Shown here: positions 44,163 through 53,039 of the stretch, one piece after another
Layout: every line of letters begins with the position of its first letter
Position numbering within the stretch: position 1 is the first letter of the stretch
DNA from: Glaesserella sp041817755
GTDB lineage: Bacteria; Pseudomonadota; Gammaproteobacteria; Enterobacterales; Pasteurellaceae
NCBI RefSeq assembly: GCF_041817755.1
Contig: NZ_JBGYBX010000069.1
Coordinates: 1-53,460, forward strand
DNA length: 53,460 bases
Direction of reading: 5' to 3'
Position numbers and translations under genes: made by a program
Notes under the pieces: model-generated
What the model was told of the DNA's origin: nothing
Database searches by the model: none
What the model saw: the letters and a program-made list of their open reading frames with translations, nothing else

Positions 44163-47100
44163 TCGTTATTCTCCTTCATCTGATGAATCATTAACTCAAA
44201 CCAATTTAATGTGCGCCGGTGGATATCATCAAAAGGCAGTGTCGGGGTTTGAGCCATAACACGTTGTAGATAAACATTATGATAAGATTCGACAGCCTTT
44301 TGACATAACTCCGCACCTGAAGTTTCCGCCGAATGTTGTCGGATATAATCCTTTAAATCGTTAGTGATTGCCCACGTCAATTCGTTAAAATTGCTCAAAT
44401 AATCTCGGAGATATTGCGTGAGCAACGCTTCGGCTTCAGCTTGCGTAATGCCGTTGAAACTCAGCGTTTTTACCGTATCGCCTTGACGGTAATAAAAACG
44501 AATTTGTTTCACGTCATGATTGTCCGTTGCCGCCAAGATGACATGATACAGCCAAATGCGGATCATATCCCGGTCACGCAAATCACCGACCCGCCATAAG
44601 ACAATCTCCTCATCAAAACGATTCGGAAGATGGCCGATTAATCGAATGTTCCGTTCACCAATGTGGAAAACCCGATCAATTTCGAGCAACTCGCTCGCTC
44701 GAGTGAGATATTCCGCCAATCGATTGTGCAGTGCTTCAATGGAATGTGATAACGCGGATTGGGTCAGATCGGCGAAGTGACAAGCGGGTAGATTGCCGGC
44801 TAATTTTTCATGACGGAAAAACGCATCGCGATCTTGGGGTTTTACGTGAATCAAGCGATCGAGCAATTGATAACGTTCGAGAGGAGATAACGTAAACACT
44901 TCCGCTTCGCTAAGCGTTTCATCATCCTGTTCGAATCGAACACCCAAATGATGTTGAAAGAAAAAGCGTATCGGATCTTGCAGATACGCGATCAAATCGG
45001 CAAGCTCGATTTCATCGGGTAACTCCGCCTCCGAGCGGGCGAGCGGCGTTAAAAAAGGCGGTAACGCTTTTTTCTGTGATTTTGCCGCCAGCCATTCACG
45101 GTCGTAAGAGATGTTACCTGCGGTAAAATTCTTCGGGCTGAACGCCGTCATCGGATGATGGTGTACTAACGTGTCGGCAGCTGAATTCAAGTTTGCTTGA
45201 ATATAATCGTTCAGTTGTGAAACTAAAATCGACGGCAATTTGGTTTGATTGTCGGTTAACGATTGACCAATATAGCTGATATACAGCATTTGTTGCGCCG
45301 ACAACACCGCTTCCAAAAACAGATAACGGTCATCGTCTCGCCGTGCACGATCGCCTTTTTGCGGTGCATAGTGCATTAAATCGAAGCTGTTGACGGCATG
45401 CTGGCGGGGGAATTCCCCTTCGTTCATACCTAATAAACAGACTACGTTAAACGGAATCGCCCGCATCGGTAATAACGTACAGAAATTCACTTTGCCCATT
45501 AAAAAATGGAGATTGCTGCGCTGTTCGCTCAGCTGTCGTTCAAGCAGTTGAGCGATGACGCTCACTTCCAACGCCTCACTAAAATGCGCTTGGCGGATAT
45601 GTTCGATAGTGCTCTCAACGGCTTGATGTAAGTGAATTAAGGTACCCGCACTGTCCTCGTCTTCCCGATATAGTCGGTTGATCAATGTCGTCAGTGCTTG
45701 TTGCCATTTTTCGACGGGTTGAGGGTTAGCAAGGAAGGCGATCCAAGCGGTCAGATCTTGTAAAAATTTTGCAAGATGGCCGGATTGTTCGGCGGCAAGC
45801 CCGTAACTTTCATTAAATGCCAGCACGTCCTGCCAAGGACCGTTTTCAGCGGTTAACGCGGTACCGAGTAGTAAACGGTTGAGCCCGTTTTCCCACGAGG
45901 TATAGTTATCCCATAACGGGTTTTGCGTGTGTAATCCGGCACGGACACCGGCGGCGTTTATCCATTCTCTAAGAGTGAAGAGACTCTCTTCGGTCAGTCG
46001 GTATTGTTCTCGAATTGCACGGGTATCGAATAAGTCCAACACATCTTCTACGGTAAATTTACGTTCAGTGACGGATAATAAATGCAAAAAACTGGCGACG
46101 ATCGGATCGACATAACTGATTTTTTGGTCCGATAAGGTAAACGGAATAAAACGTGCATCATGGCGCGGGTAGCGGGAAAATACGGCGTGAATATAAGGCG
46201 CATAGTCGTCAATGTCCGGAGACATGACAATCACGTCTGTCGGCGACAGCGTCGGATCTTGCTCAAACCGTTGTAATAAACGGTTATGCAGAACTTCGAC
46301 TTCGCGCATTTTGCTGTGGCAGACGTGAAATTGGACGGAATGATCCGTCGGTGCCTGTGTAAAAACAGTGTGCTGTTCGAAACGGAAAATCGCACGTTTT
46401 ATTTGGGTAAGCAGGGTCGGGTTCTCCGTGGCGAAATCATCGTAATAGTTGATTTCATGAGGTTCCAGCTCGGTTAACAACGCTAAAAACTCTTTACCTT
46501 GTTTGCCCCATGTGGTCAGTAGCGGGTTGCCTTGCTGCTCCAACAGTGCATCCAATTCATCGGTGGAAAGATGTTGGTGTAACGCCAATTTTTCCAATGC
46601 TTTTTCTTCGCGATTATCACCCCAAAAGTGTTCGCTGGGATTGGTAAAAAACAGATGAATATGGCAATGTTCGCTCAATTTTTTCAGTACAGCCAGTTGG
46701 GATGCCGGCAGCGAAGAGATACCGAACACGAAAATCCGTGGCGGTAATAACGCTTTTTCGCTTTCCGTCAGGTTATCCAATTTTTCAAAATAACGTTGCT
46801 GTAAATAAGCGCGGTGTGAGGCGGTAAAAATTACTTCGTCACTGTCTTGCTTGATATCCTCCACCAGTGCATTCCAAAGCAGGCTTTGCCATTGGATGGT
46901 TTCGTGTATTTCTGCTCGATTTTTTTGTTGAAACGAGGCATGTTTGAGGATGTGATGCAAAACTATCTCTTGTTCACCATTTTCCCAATGCACCAGCCAT
47001 TGCGGGCGATAAACCAAGTATTGATCGAACAAATCGGCAATTTTTCCGGCAAGTTGGACGCGTTTGAGTTGATCCGGTTGCATCAAATAACGCTTGAGCG

Positions 47101-47428
47101 GTGTGAGGTTTTCCTGTTCTAACAGAGAGGGGATTAAGCGCATTAAGCGCCATGTCATACTATGGCGTTCGAATTTATTTTCTTTCGGTAACATCGGCAA
47201 TAAAGCACGATATTGTTGCCATAAAAAGTTTGTCGGATAAGGAAATTGGATATTACCGGCAATGCCGATATGCTCGGCGATTTGTCGCTGGAGCCATTGC
47301 GCCATACCGAGACTTTGTACCAAAATCGTCTCTTGGGCGAACGGGTCCGGATTAGGGTCCTGTTGTAAGATGCCGATTAAGACATCTTTCTGGTTAGCCA
47401 ATTGGTTAGAATAATAAACGGTAAACAT
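44159..47428 (-). CDS. recC: RecBCD nuclease/helicase, RecC subunit
   Basis: RecC holds the RecBCD complex together and recognises Chi. The 1089-aa protein has the family N-terminal sequence MFTVYYSNQLANQKDVLIGIL, the segment ILVQSLGMAQWLQRQIA and inactive helicase-like domains. RecB and RecD are not in the window. The gene sits between comQ and ptrA as in H. influenzae. Confidence 0.96.
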   Translation of the reverse strand: MFTVYYSNQLANQKDVLIGILQQDPNPDPFAQETILVQSLGMAQWLQRQIAEHIGIAGNIQFPYPTNFLWQQYRALLPMLPKENKFERHSMTWRLMRLIPSLLEQENLTPLKRYLMQPDQLKRVQLAGKIADLFDQYLVYRPQWLVHWENGEQEIVLHHILKHASFQQKNRAEIHETIQWQSLLWNALVEDIKQDSDEVIFTASHRAYLQQRYFEKLDNLTESEKALLPPRIFVFGISSLPASQLAVLKKLSEHCHIHLFFTNPSEHFWGDNREEKALEKLALHQHLSTDELDALLEQQGNPLLTTWGKQGKEFLALLTELEPHEINYYDDFATENPTLLTQIKRAIFRFEQHTVFTQAPTDHSVQFHVCHSKMREVEVLHNRLLQRFEQDPTLSPTDVIVMSPDIDDYAPYIHAVFSRYPRHDARFIPFTLSDQKISYVDPIVASFLHLLSVTERKFTVEDVLDLFDTRAIREQYRLTEESLFTLREWINAAGVRAGLHTQNPLWDNYTSWENGLNRLLLGTALTAENGPWQDVLAFNESYGLAAEQSGHLAKFLQDLTAWIAFLANPQPVEKWQQALTTLINRLYREDEDSAGTLIHLHQAVESTIEHIRQAHFSEALEVSVIAQLLERQLSEQRSNLHFLMGKVNFCTLLPMRAIPFNVVCLLGMNEGEFPRQHAVNSFDLMHYAPQKGDRARRDDDRYLFLEAVLSAQQMLYISYIGQSLTDNQTKLPSILVSQLNDYIQANLNSAADTLVHHHPMTAFSPKNFTAGNISYDREWLAAKSQKKALPPFLTPLARSEAELPDEIELADLIAYLQDPIRFFFQHHLGVRFEQDDETLSEAEVFTLSPLERYQLLDRLIHVKPQDRDAFFRHEKLAGNLPACHFADLTQSALSHSIEALHNRLAEYLTRASELLEIDRVFHIGERNIRLIGHLPNRFDEEIVLWRVGDLRDRDMIRIWLYHVILAATDNHDVKQIRFYYRQGDTVKTLSFNGITQAEAEALLTQYLRDYLSNFNELTWAITNDLKDYIRQHSAETSGAELCQKAVESYHNVYLQRVMAQTPTLPFDDIHRRTLNWFELMIHQMKENNE

Positions 47429-47479
47429 CGCAGCCTCCCCTGATGAACTCGCTATTCTACCGTCTAAATACGGCTTGAT

Positions 47480-47782
47480 CTATGAATCCCGCTTGATCAC
47501 GACCTCACCGCTCGGAAAACGTACCTTAATTTGCTGTGAGCTGCATTGTATCTCAAAGGTGATGGCGTTCTGTTCAATGCGTTTTTCGCAGGCTGATTTA
47601 TCCGTCATTTTTAAGGTAAGTTGGTTTTCGGCAATCAGTAACGCTTGTTGCTGCTGAAAAATAAAATTTAGCTGTCGGTTTTGCCAACTTTGCCAATGGC
47701 TGTAACTTAAGTAAAGGAAGCCGAACGACATAACGGCAATGAATAAACCGACGAAGCTTTCCGCTTTAAATAATTTAGTCAT
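47480..47782 (-). CDS. comQ: competence protein ComQ
   Basis: This 100-aa small membrane-anchored protein of the competence pseudopilus operon begins MTKLFKAESFVGLFIAVMSF, a type IV prepilin-like hydrophobic N-terminus, and has a cysteine-containing C-terminal domain (EIQCSSQQIKVRFPSGEVV). The start at 47782 overlaps the comP stop by eight bases (ATGACTAA). Identification rests on the conserved comNOPQ-recC order. Confidence 0.8.
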   Translation of the reverse strand: MTKLFKAESFVGLFIAVMSFGFLYLSYSHWQSWQNRQLNFIFQQQQALLIAENQLTLKMTDKSACEKRIEQNAITFEIQCSSQQIKVRFPSGEVVIKRDS

Positions 47783-48431
47783 GAGCGAGCAAATTCCTTG
47801 AATTCGGTAAATAACGCCAGTCGGAAAAACGTTTTTCAATATTATCGATGACGGCTCTCCGATAACTTAAATTACGCTCTTCCCTTGCATTATCATAAGA
47901 TGAATACAATGCGCCGTAAAACCGCCGACCGGTAATATCAAAGTAAAAATCGGTAATCATAATACCGTAGAAATCCCTATCCAGACGTTCATTAATCTCT
48001 TGTAAGGCAATCACTATTTTCGGGTGACTTTCGCTACTTTCGGGCAGATCTTTTAAACTGCGGATGAAAACGATATCGGCATGATATTTATCGATATCCA
48101 ACCATTGCCGAATATCATCCACCGCAATATATTTATCCTGCGTCGGCTTCGGTTGAATAAAAATGGAATAATTTTCACAATGGAAGCGATAATCGAGGAA
48201 TTTAAACGTAAATCGTATGACCGGCTTTTGTTGCTCCCGGCATAACTGATTTTCATCAAGGTGAACTTGATCGATTAATTTAAATTTATCCGTCAAATAA
48301 TCTTGATAAAAATAGTGGCTGAGCTTTTCTCTGTCTAAAAGCACATTTTTGCTTAAAAACAACAGCGCCAATAATCCGCTGATGATCACGAATGAAGCGA
48401 GTAAGACGCCGGCTGAAAGATATTTTCTCAT
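47775..48431 (-). CDS. comP: competence protein ComP (DUF2572)
   Basis: This 218-aa protein has one N-terminal membrane helix (GVLLASFVIISGLLALLFLS) and a periplasmic remainder with two nearby cysteines (ENQLCREQ, YRFHCEN). It belongs with the Pasteurellaceae competence protein ComP, needed for DNA uptake or transformation. It starts four bases after the comO stop. Confidence 0.8.
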   Translation of the reverse strand: MRKYLSAGVLLASFVIISGLLALLFLSKNVLLDREKLSHYFYQDYLTDKFKLIDQVHLDENQLCREQQKPVIRFTFKFLDYRFHCENYSIFIQPKPTQDKYIAVDDIRQWLDIDKYHADIVFIRSLKDLPESSESHPKIVIALQEINERLDRDFYGIMITDFYFDITGRRFYGALYSSYDNAREERNLSYRRAVIDNIEKRFSDWRYLPNSRNLLAHD

Positions 48432-48435
48432 TTAC

Positions 48436-49140
48436 CTACCAATCCTTCGCATTGAATAAATAGCTGTACGCCGACGCACGGTATTGAATATCCGGCTGTG
48501 TTATTGAAGATAACGTTAAGGTGGTTTTTAACACGCGCTCAAAGGTTATCCATTCGAACGTTAATTCTTCCACCTGATAATCCGCCATTTCGGAAAACTT
48601 ACGCCAGTTACCGAGCCGACAATCGGTCAGTACTTTTTCACATTCACTTTTGTGGCAACCTTGTACCGCACTGTCTTCATAAACGGCCAAAGTTTTTCCT
48701 TCCAACTTAATGCCCCATAATTCCTTACTGACATCCGTGGTTGAATTTAGATTCGAACGATGGCATGCCTGTGTTTTGGCGCGATTGCCGATACAACCGT
48801 CTCCGTTTAAATCATAGAAAAAAACCAGACAGCGCTGATCGTTTAACGCATAAGGCTTGCCGTGATTTGCAAAAAGCGGGTAGTTACTTGCTTGCCGGAA
48901 TATGCCTTGAAAACCGATATGTTGAATATGTTGTTGAAGATAATCCAGCAGCTGGTGAGTGTTGCGCTGTACATGCAATAATTCACGTTGTTTATGTTGG
49001 GTATAATGGAAATCCGCATACAGCGAGGAAGCCGCAAGCAACAGTATCGACCCCAACGAAAGCGAAAGTAAGATTTCCGTCAAACTAAAAGCATAAAAGC
49101 GTTTAACGACAAGTGCTGCGTTTCTGTTCTTGTACCACAT
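48436..49140 (-). CDS. comO: competence pseudopilin ComO
   Basis: This 234-aa type IV prepilin-like protein starts at the ATG at 49140 (GGAG six bases upstream). The leader ends in YA before FSLTEILLSLSLGSILLLAAS, with glutamate at position +5 of the mature protein. It overlaps comN by 38 bases. The body has several cysteine pairs (CHRS, CHKSECEKVLTDC). Confidence 0.85.
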   Translation of the reverse strand: MWYKNRNAALVVKRFYAFSLTEILLSLSLGSILLLAASSLYADFHYTQHKQRELLHVQRNTHQLLDYLQQHIQHIGFQGIFRQASNYPLFANHGKPYALNDQRCLVFFYDLNGDGCIGNRAKTQACHRSNLNSTTDVSKELWGIKLEGKTLAVYEDSAVQGCHKSECEKVLTDCRLGNWRKFSEMADYQVEELTFEWITFERVLKTTLTLSSITQPDIQYRASAYSYLFNAKDW

Positions 49141-49621
49141 TAACGACTCCGTTTTGATCGAATTGGATAATTTCCCGAGCATGATTGGTGCGCATATCCA
49201 GACATTTCGGGCTTAATCGGGCGGATCTGCCGTCAATATCGATAAATGCCCGAGGATATAAACTATTACTTTTCAGTTGTATTTGAGGATGAATATTGTG
49301 ATACACGTAATAATGACTCGATATATTGCAGCTTGGCAGATTGAAACAATCACAAACCCGCTGCTTACTGTATGATTTTTCAATGGCAATCATGCACCAT
49401 TTTTTTTCTTCTTCACGTTGGGAAACGGTCAACGAATAATGCTTTTTGGCGTATCGGGAATGTGATTGGACTTGATAAAGGAAGGTTTTAATCTGATCAA
49501 TTTCTTGATGCAACAGGATATTTTCCTGAATGCGAAAAATTGTCGGAGAAATAAAATAAAGTGAAATCACAACGACGGTAAACGCAGTCAGTAATTCAAT
49601 CAATGTGAATGCACGAAACAT
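49103..49621 (-). CDS. comN: competence pseudopilin ComN
   Basis: This is the first gene of the competence pseudopilin operon, 172 aa. The very short leader MFRA precedes FTLIELLTAFTVVVISLYF, a canonical type IV prepilin or pseudopilin N-terminus with glutamate at +5. The C-terminal part has several cysteines. It is likely a minor pilin needed for DNA uptake. Its leader is unusual: the ribosome binding site is buried in a perfect hairpin, and a CRP-S-like site lies just upstream. Confidence 0.88.
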   Translation of the reverse strand: MFRAFTLIELLTAFTVVVISLYFISPTIFRIQENILLHQEIDQIKTFLYQVQSHSRYAKKHYSLTVSQREEEKKWCMIAIEKSYSKQRVCDCFNLPSCNISSHYYVYHNIHPQIQLKSNSLYPRAFIDIDGRSARLSPKCLDMRTNHAREIIQFDQNGVVNVVQEQKRSTCR

Positions 49622-49648
49622 AATATCCTCCGATAAAGGAGGATATTA
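49621..49648 (-). promoter_or_regulatory. comN leader hairpin that sequesters the ribosome binding site
   Basis: An 11-bp perfect stem (49621-49631 with 49638-49648, loop 6 bases). On the comN mRNA the downstream arm contains the GGAGG ribosome binding site and the A of the start codon; the upstream arm carries the matching CCTCC. No T-run follows, so it is not a terminator. Confidence 0.75.
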
Positions 49649-49684
49649 AAATGTCGGGATGATTTGTAAATCGGAAAAAATGAA

Positions 49685-49706
49685 TTTTTCGACGTCGATC
49701 GAAAAA
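49685..49706. promoter_or_regulatory. CRP-S (Sxy-dependent) site of comNOPQ
   Basis: TTTTTCGA, six bases, TCGAAAAA: a perfect dyad with the C6-G7-A8 half-site that marks CRP-S sites, differing from the published core (TTTTGCGA) at one position per half. Its centre is about 75 bp upstream of the comN start. It abuts the fabA stop codon. Confidence 0.7.
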
Positions 49707-50237
49707 TCAGAAAGAGGTGGTATCTTGGAATAAACCGACTTTTAAATCCGTTGCGGTATAAATTACTCTGCCGTCGACTTCCACTTCACCGTCCGCCATG
49801 CCCATCACCAATTTGCGGTTAATCACCCGTTTCATATTAATGCGGTAAATCACTTTTTTAGCGGTCGGTAAAATTTGACCGGTAAATTTCACTTCGCCGA
49901 CACCCAATGCACGCCCTTTCCCTTTGCCACCGATCCAACCTAAGTAGAAACCGACCAATTGCCACATGGCATCTAACCCCAAACATCCCGGCATCACCGG
50001 ATCGCCGATAAAATGGCAACCGAAGAAAGGAAGATCCGGATGAATATCCAATTCCGCTTCAATATACCCTTTTTCGAACAACCCTTCGGTATCGGTAATT
50101 TTGGTGATGCGATCCATCATCAACATGGTCGGCGCCGGTAATTGCGGCCCTTCACTACCGAAAAGCTCACCGCGGCCGGAGGCAAGAAGATCCTCGTAAT
50201 CATAGCTGGATTTAATATTAGGTGTACAAGTGTTCAT
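49707..50237 (-). CDS. fabA: 3-hydroxyacyl-ACP dehydratase/isomerase
   Basis: FabA makes the first cis double bond of unsaturated fatty acids at the C10 stage. The 176-aa protein (ATG at 50237) has catalytic H75 in FFGCHFIGDPVMPG and D89 in LGLDAMW, matching the E. coli His/Asp pair. It is followed on the same strand by the com operon and preceded by the Lon-like protease gene, an order also found in E. coli. Confidence 0.96.
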   Translation of the reverse strand: MNTCTPNIKSSYDYEDLLASGRGELFGSEGPQLPAPTMLMMDRITKITDTEGLFEKGYIEAELDIHPDLPFFGCHFIGDPVMPGCLGLDAMWQLVGFYLGWIGGKGKGRALGVGEVKFTGQILPTAKKVIYRINMKRVINRKLVMGMADGEVEVDGRVIYTATDLKVGLFQDTTSF

Positions 50238-50346
50238 TATTTTTTCCCATAAAAGTCGAAAAAAAGCCTGTTTTATCAGGGCATACATGGAGGCGAATGG
50301 TAACAGACTTTTAAAATAGCGAACAGTTGTAAGCTGACTGGTCGAA

Positions 50347-51981
50347 TCAGTGTATTTTCAATAATTTGCAAAATTTTTGCCAAATCGAACCGCTTGTCTC
50401 TTCGTTTTGATGTTGCTCAATATACTGATGTACCAGAGAAAAAACCGATGGCTTATTATCGCCTTCCGGTACTTCGTCATCGTAAAACGCGTGTGACAAT
50501 AAAATTTGAATGGTTTCGAATACATCCGCCACCGCCCAAATGTGAAATTGATTGGCTTTCACCGCCTCAATCACCTCTTGTTTCAAACTTAAATGCGAGA
50601 TGCAAACCGCCGGAATAATTACCCCTTGTTTGCCGGTGAGTTCACGGGCATGACAGAGATTAAAAAATCCTTCGATTTTCTGATTGATTCCGCCAACGCT
50701 CAACACATTGCCGAATTGGTCTATCGAACCGGTGACGGCGATCGATTGCGGTAACGGTAGCTTGGTCAGTGCGCTGATTAATACGCAAAAAATCGCCAAC
50801 GACGAACTGTCACCGTCGATTTCCCCGTACGATTGTTCAAACGCGAGGGAAGCGGAAAACGGCAGTTGCGTCGGTAGCTCCAGCAGATTAGCCAAACAGG
50901 ATTGGGCAATAATAATGCCCTTTGAATGGATGTTCCCGCCCAGTTCGACTTTACGTTCGATATCGTGAATCTCACCGTCGCCATATTGCACATTGCAACT
51001 GATACGGAGCGGTTCACCGAAGGAATAAGGAATGCCGTCAAATTCAATGACCGACAATCCGTTAATTTGTCCGACGGTTTCATCTTCAGTTTCAATATAA
51101 AGTTGATTGTTCAGAATATCTTGAATCACATAATCGTTTAAGCGGGACGATTGGTGTTCCAAATAATCGAAATAACCTTGTACATCGGTAAATTCCGTTT
51201 GGTTCGCATAGAACGTATTCATGCCTAAAATATGTTTTTTCAATAACGTCGGTGAAATGGAAATCAGCTGTTGGTTTTCACTTTCACGCATATAGTTACG
51301 CAATATTTGATTTAATGCCTGCGCGGAAAACGATTTATCCGTATAGCGTTTTGCTTGGGTTTGGACGTAATTTCCCCATTCAATCATATTCTCTTCATTC
51401 AAATCCAAATATGATTCCAATTCACTGTATTGGCTGAATTGATACAAACTTTCATCGTAGGCGGTGAGTGTTGAAATATCATCGCGGCTTCCGATTAACA
51501 GTAATTTAAATTTTGAACGGACGATCGGTAACACGCTTGGTACGGCATTGACCGCATGTTGTTCGTATTGCCCGAATAATAACGCCTGTTTCAGTTTATC
51601 CCATTGGGTAATATCCAACAGCAAGGCGCTGATGTTCAGAATGAGTATTCCTCCGTCCGCTTGGCGGATTGCACCGTGGATGACTTCCGTTTTTCCTTCT
51701 TGCTCCAAATACATGCCGTAACCGAATAACCGGTTGCGGTTAAATTCGGTTTTAATCACGGTATGAATGTGTCGACGACTAAAATACGCCTCGATTTCAT
51801 CCAAAAATTCAGGGAAAATTTCCGTTTTTAACACCAACGCCGAGCCGACATCACTCAAGATAAATTGATTGAACGCTTGTCGGGTTTTCGGCTGAAAATC
51901 AAAGAAATTCACCGCCTCACCGGTGTTTTCGAAAGGAAATTGAAAAAGTAATGACTGCCACGTTAATGGAGAAAGTTGCAC
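50347..51981 (-). CDS. ycbZ: Lon-like ATP-independent protease (YcbZ family)
   Basis: This 544-aa protein carries a C-terminal Lon (S16) protease domain. The catalytic serine is S392 in EIDGDSSSLA and the lysine K435 in GGINQKIEG, with the 43-residue spacing of Lon. The N-terminal half is a degenerate AAA-like region without a clear Walker A. Its native substrates are not known. The start is GTG, seven bases after GAGG. It lies between matP and fabA as in E. coli. Confidence 0.85.
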   Translation of the reverse strand: MQLSPLTWQSLLFQFPFENTGEAVNFFDFQPKTRQAFNQFILSDVGSALVLKTEIFPEFLDEIEAYFSRRHIHTVIKTEFNRNRLFGYGMYLEQEGKTEVIHGAIRQADGGILILNISALLLDITQWDKLKQALLFGQYEQHAVNAVPSVLPIVRSKFKLLLIGSRDDISTLTAYDESLYQFSQYSELESYLDLNEENMIEWGNYVQTQAKRYTDKSFSAQALNQILRNYMRESENQQLISISPTLLKKHILGMNTFYANQTEFTDVQGYFDYLEHQSSRLNDYVIQDILNNQLYIETEDETVGQINGLSVIEFDGIPYSFGEPLRISCNVQYGDGEIHDIERKVELGGNIHSKGIIIAQSCLANLLELPTQLPFSASLAFEQSYGEIDGDSSSLAIFCVLISALTKLPLPQSIAVTGSIDQFGNVLSVGGINQKIEGFFNLCHARELTGKQGVIIPAVCISHLSLKQEVIEAVKANQFHIWAVADVFETIQILLSHAFYDDEVPEGDNKPSVFSLVHQYIEQHQNEETSGSIWQKFCKLLKIH

Positions 51982-52093
51982 GGAATCGCCTCATGATAAA
52001 ATTTTAGCCTTATTATACATAGGGAAACCCGAATATTCATTAATAGATTCGTTCTTGCAATTTCGTTATACTTTGCAGACGGCAGGAGGTAGC

Positions 52094-52540
52094 ATGAGAT
52101 ACCAAAAATTAGCAATACAGGAAGCAAGTTGGAAATGGAAATACTTGCTGAAAAAATACCGAGAAGGTGAAAATGTCACTAAGCATGAAGAGCAAAGTCT
52201 GATTGAGCTCAAAATGCAACTGCTTACCACATTACAAAATTCACCGGACGAAATCGAACAGTGGATCAAATCGGAAATGACCTCTGATCAACGCCGTCGG
52301 ATGCGTCAGTCGATACGAGCGCGGCGCAAGCGGTTCTTTAATGCGGAAAAACCGTCCACCAAGAAAAAATCCATTGATTTGGATTATGCCAGTTGGCTGC
52401 GCCTTTCCAAGCAATCCGCCGACATGGAGATGACGCTTTCGGAAACCGTCAATTATTTAATCGATGAATTGGAAAACAAGCAAATCTATGCGGATCAGCT
52501 GGAAAAAATGAAAACCAATCTGAAAGCCCTATTAAAATAA
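52094..52540 (+). CDS. matP: macrodomain Ter protein MatP
   Basis: MatP organises the terminus region of the chromosome by binding matS sites. The 148-aa protein (ATG at 52094, AGGAGG four bases upstream) has the N-terminal domain KLAIQEASWKWKYLLKKYREGE, a ribbon-helix-helix DNA-binding part (SIDLDYASWLRLSKQSADMEMTLSETVNYLIDE) and a C-terminal coiled coil. It is divergent from the Lon-like protease gene. It is noteworthy that the gene lies only about 30 kb from oriC. Confidence 0.92.
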   Translation: MRYQKLAIQEASWKWKYLLKKYREGENVTKHEEQSLIELKMQLLTTLQNSPDEIEQWIKSEMTSDQRRRMRQSIRARRKRFFNAEKPSTKKKSIDLDYASWLRLSKQSADMEMTLSETVNYLIDELENKQIYADQLEKMKTNLKALLK

Positions 52541-52545
52541 TCTTT

Positions 52546-52602
52546 ACAAGCGGTCAGTTTCAGCAATTTTTTTGCAAAATTTGCTTAAAAACGGACCGCT
52601 TG
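52546..52602 (+). terminator. inverted uptake-sequence pair after matP
   Basis: ACAAGCGGTC (52546-52555) and GACCGCTTG (52594-52602) flank an A/T-rich loop, directly after the matP stop. The next 145 bp hold only a small hairpin (52627-52643, AGAGGA/TCCTCT) and AT-rich DNA. Confidence 0.6.
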
Positions 52603-52748
52603 CGCTCATATGAGCAGTTTCATATAAGAGGAATAACTCCTCTGATCACTTTTACTCTCTATTTTGGTAAAAATCACGTTCGATTTCTTAATAATGTTTT
52701 TTTATTATGATTTGAAATATTGTTTTTCAGACGGTATTGATTAGGAAA

Positions 52749-52990
52749 TTAAAGAATTGGGCATACTTCGGGAATAACAATTTCACAACCGGATACTTCT
52801 GCCGTTTTACAATGGAACATAGCAAGTTGTTCTGCTGAACCGGGTTTTCCTACCGCTCTATAAAGCTTGTTTTTAGAATTGGCAGTGTCTGTAAAGCAGC
52901 CGTTTCTTACCCAGGTAATACTCCAAAAAAACAAGTGAAAATACCCGGATTTGTGATCTTTAAGGCGTTTTATCTTAAAAATTTTTTCAT
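52749..52990 (-). pseudogene. possible frameshifted small ORF divergent from dnaK
   Basis: An ATG at 52990 with an AAGGGGG ribosome-binding-like site opens only a six-codon frame (MKKFLR). One extra base in the following A6T5 run would put it in frame with an open reading frame to the stop at 52749, giving about 80 residues: a basic start (KIFKIKRLKDHK), a short hydrophobic stretch (YFHLFFWSITWV) and a domain with four cysteines (NGCFTD, FHCKTAEVSGCEIVIPEVC). I do not recognise the family. The apparent binding site is also the complement of the dnaK heat-shock -35 element, so it may be chance. It could be a pseudogene, a phase-variable gene or a sequencing error. Confidence 0.35.
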
Positions 52991-52992
52991 TG

Positions 52993-53025
52993 CCCCCTTG
53001 AAGCTAACATTTTCGTCCCTATTTA
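52993..53025 (+). promoter_or_regulatory. heat-shock (sigma-32) promoter of dnaK, distal
   Basis: CCCCCTTGA (52993-53001) and CCCTATTTA (53017-53025) with 13 bp between CTTGAAG and CCCTAT. This closely follows the sigma-32 consensus and the E. coli dnaK P1 promoter. Confidence 0.8.
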
Positions 53026-53039
53026 TTGTTCCGTCTGAG

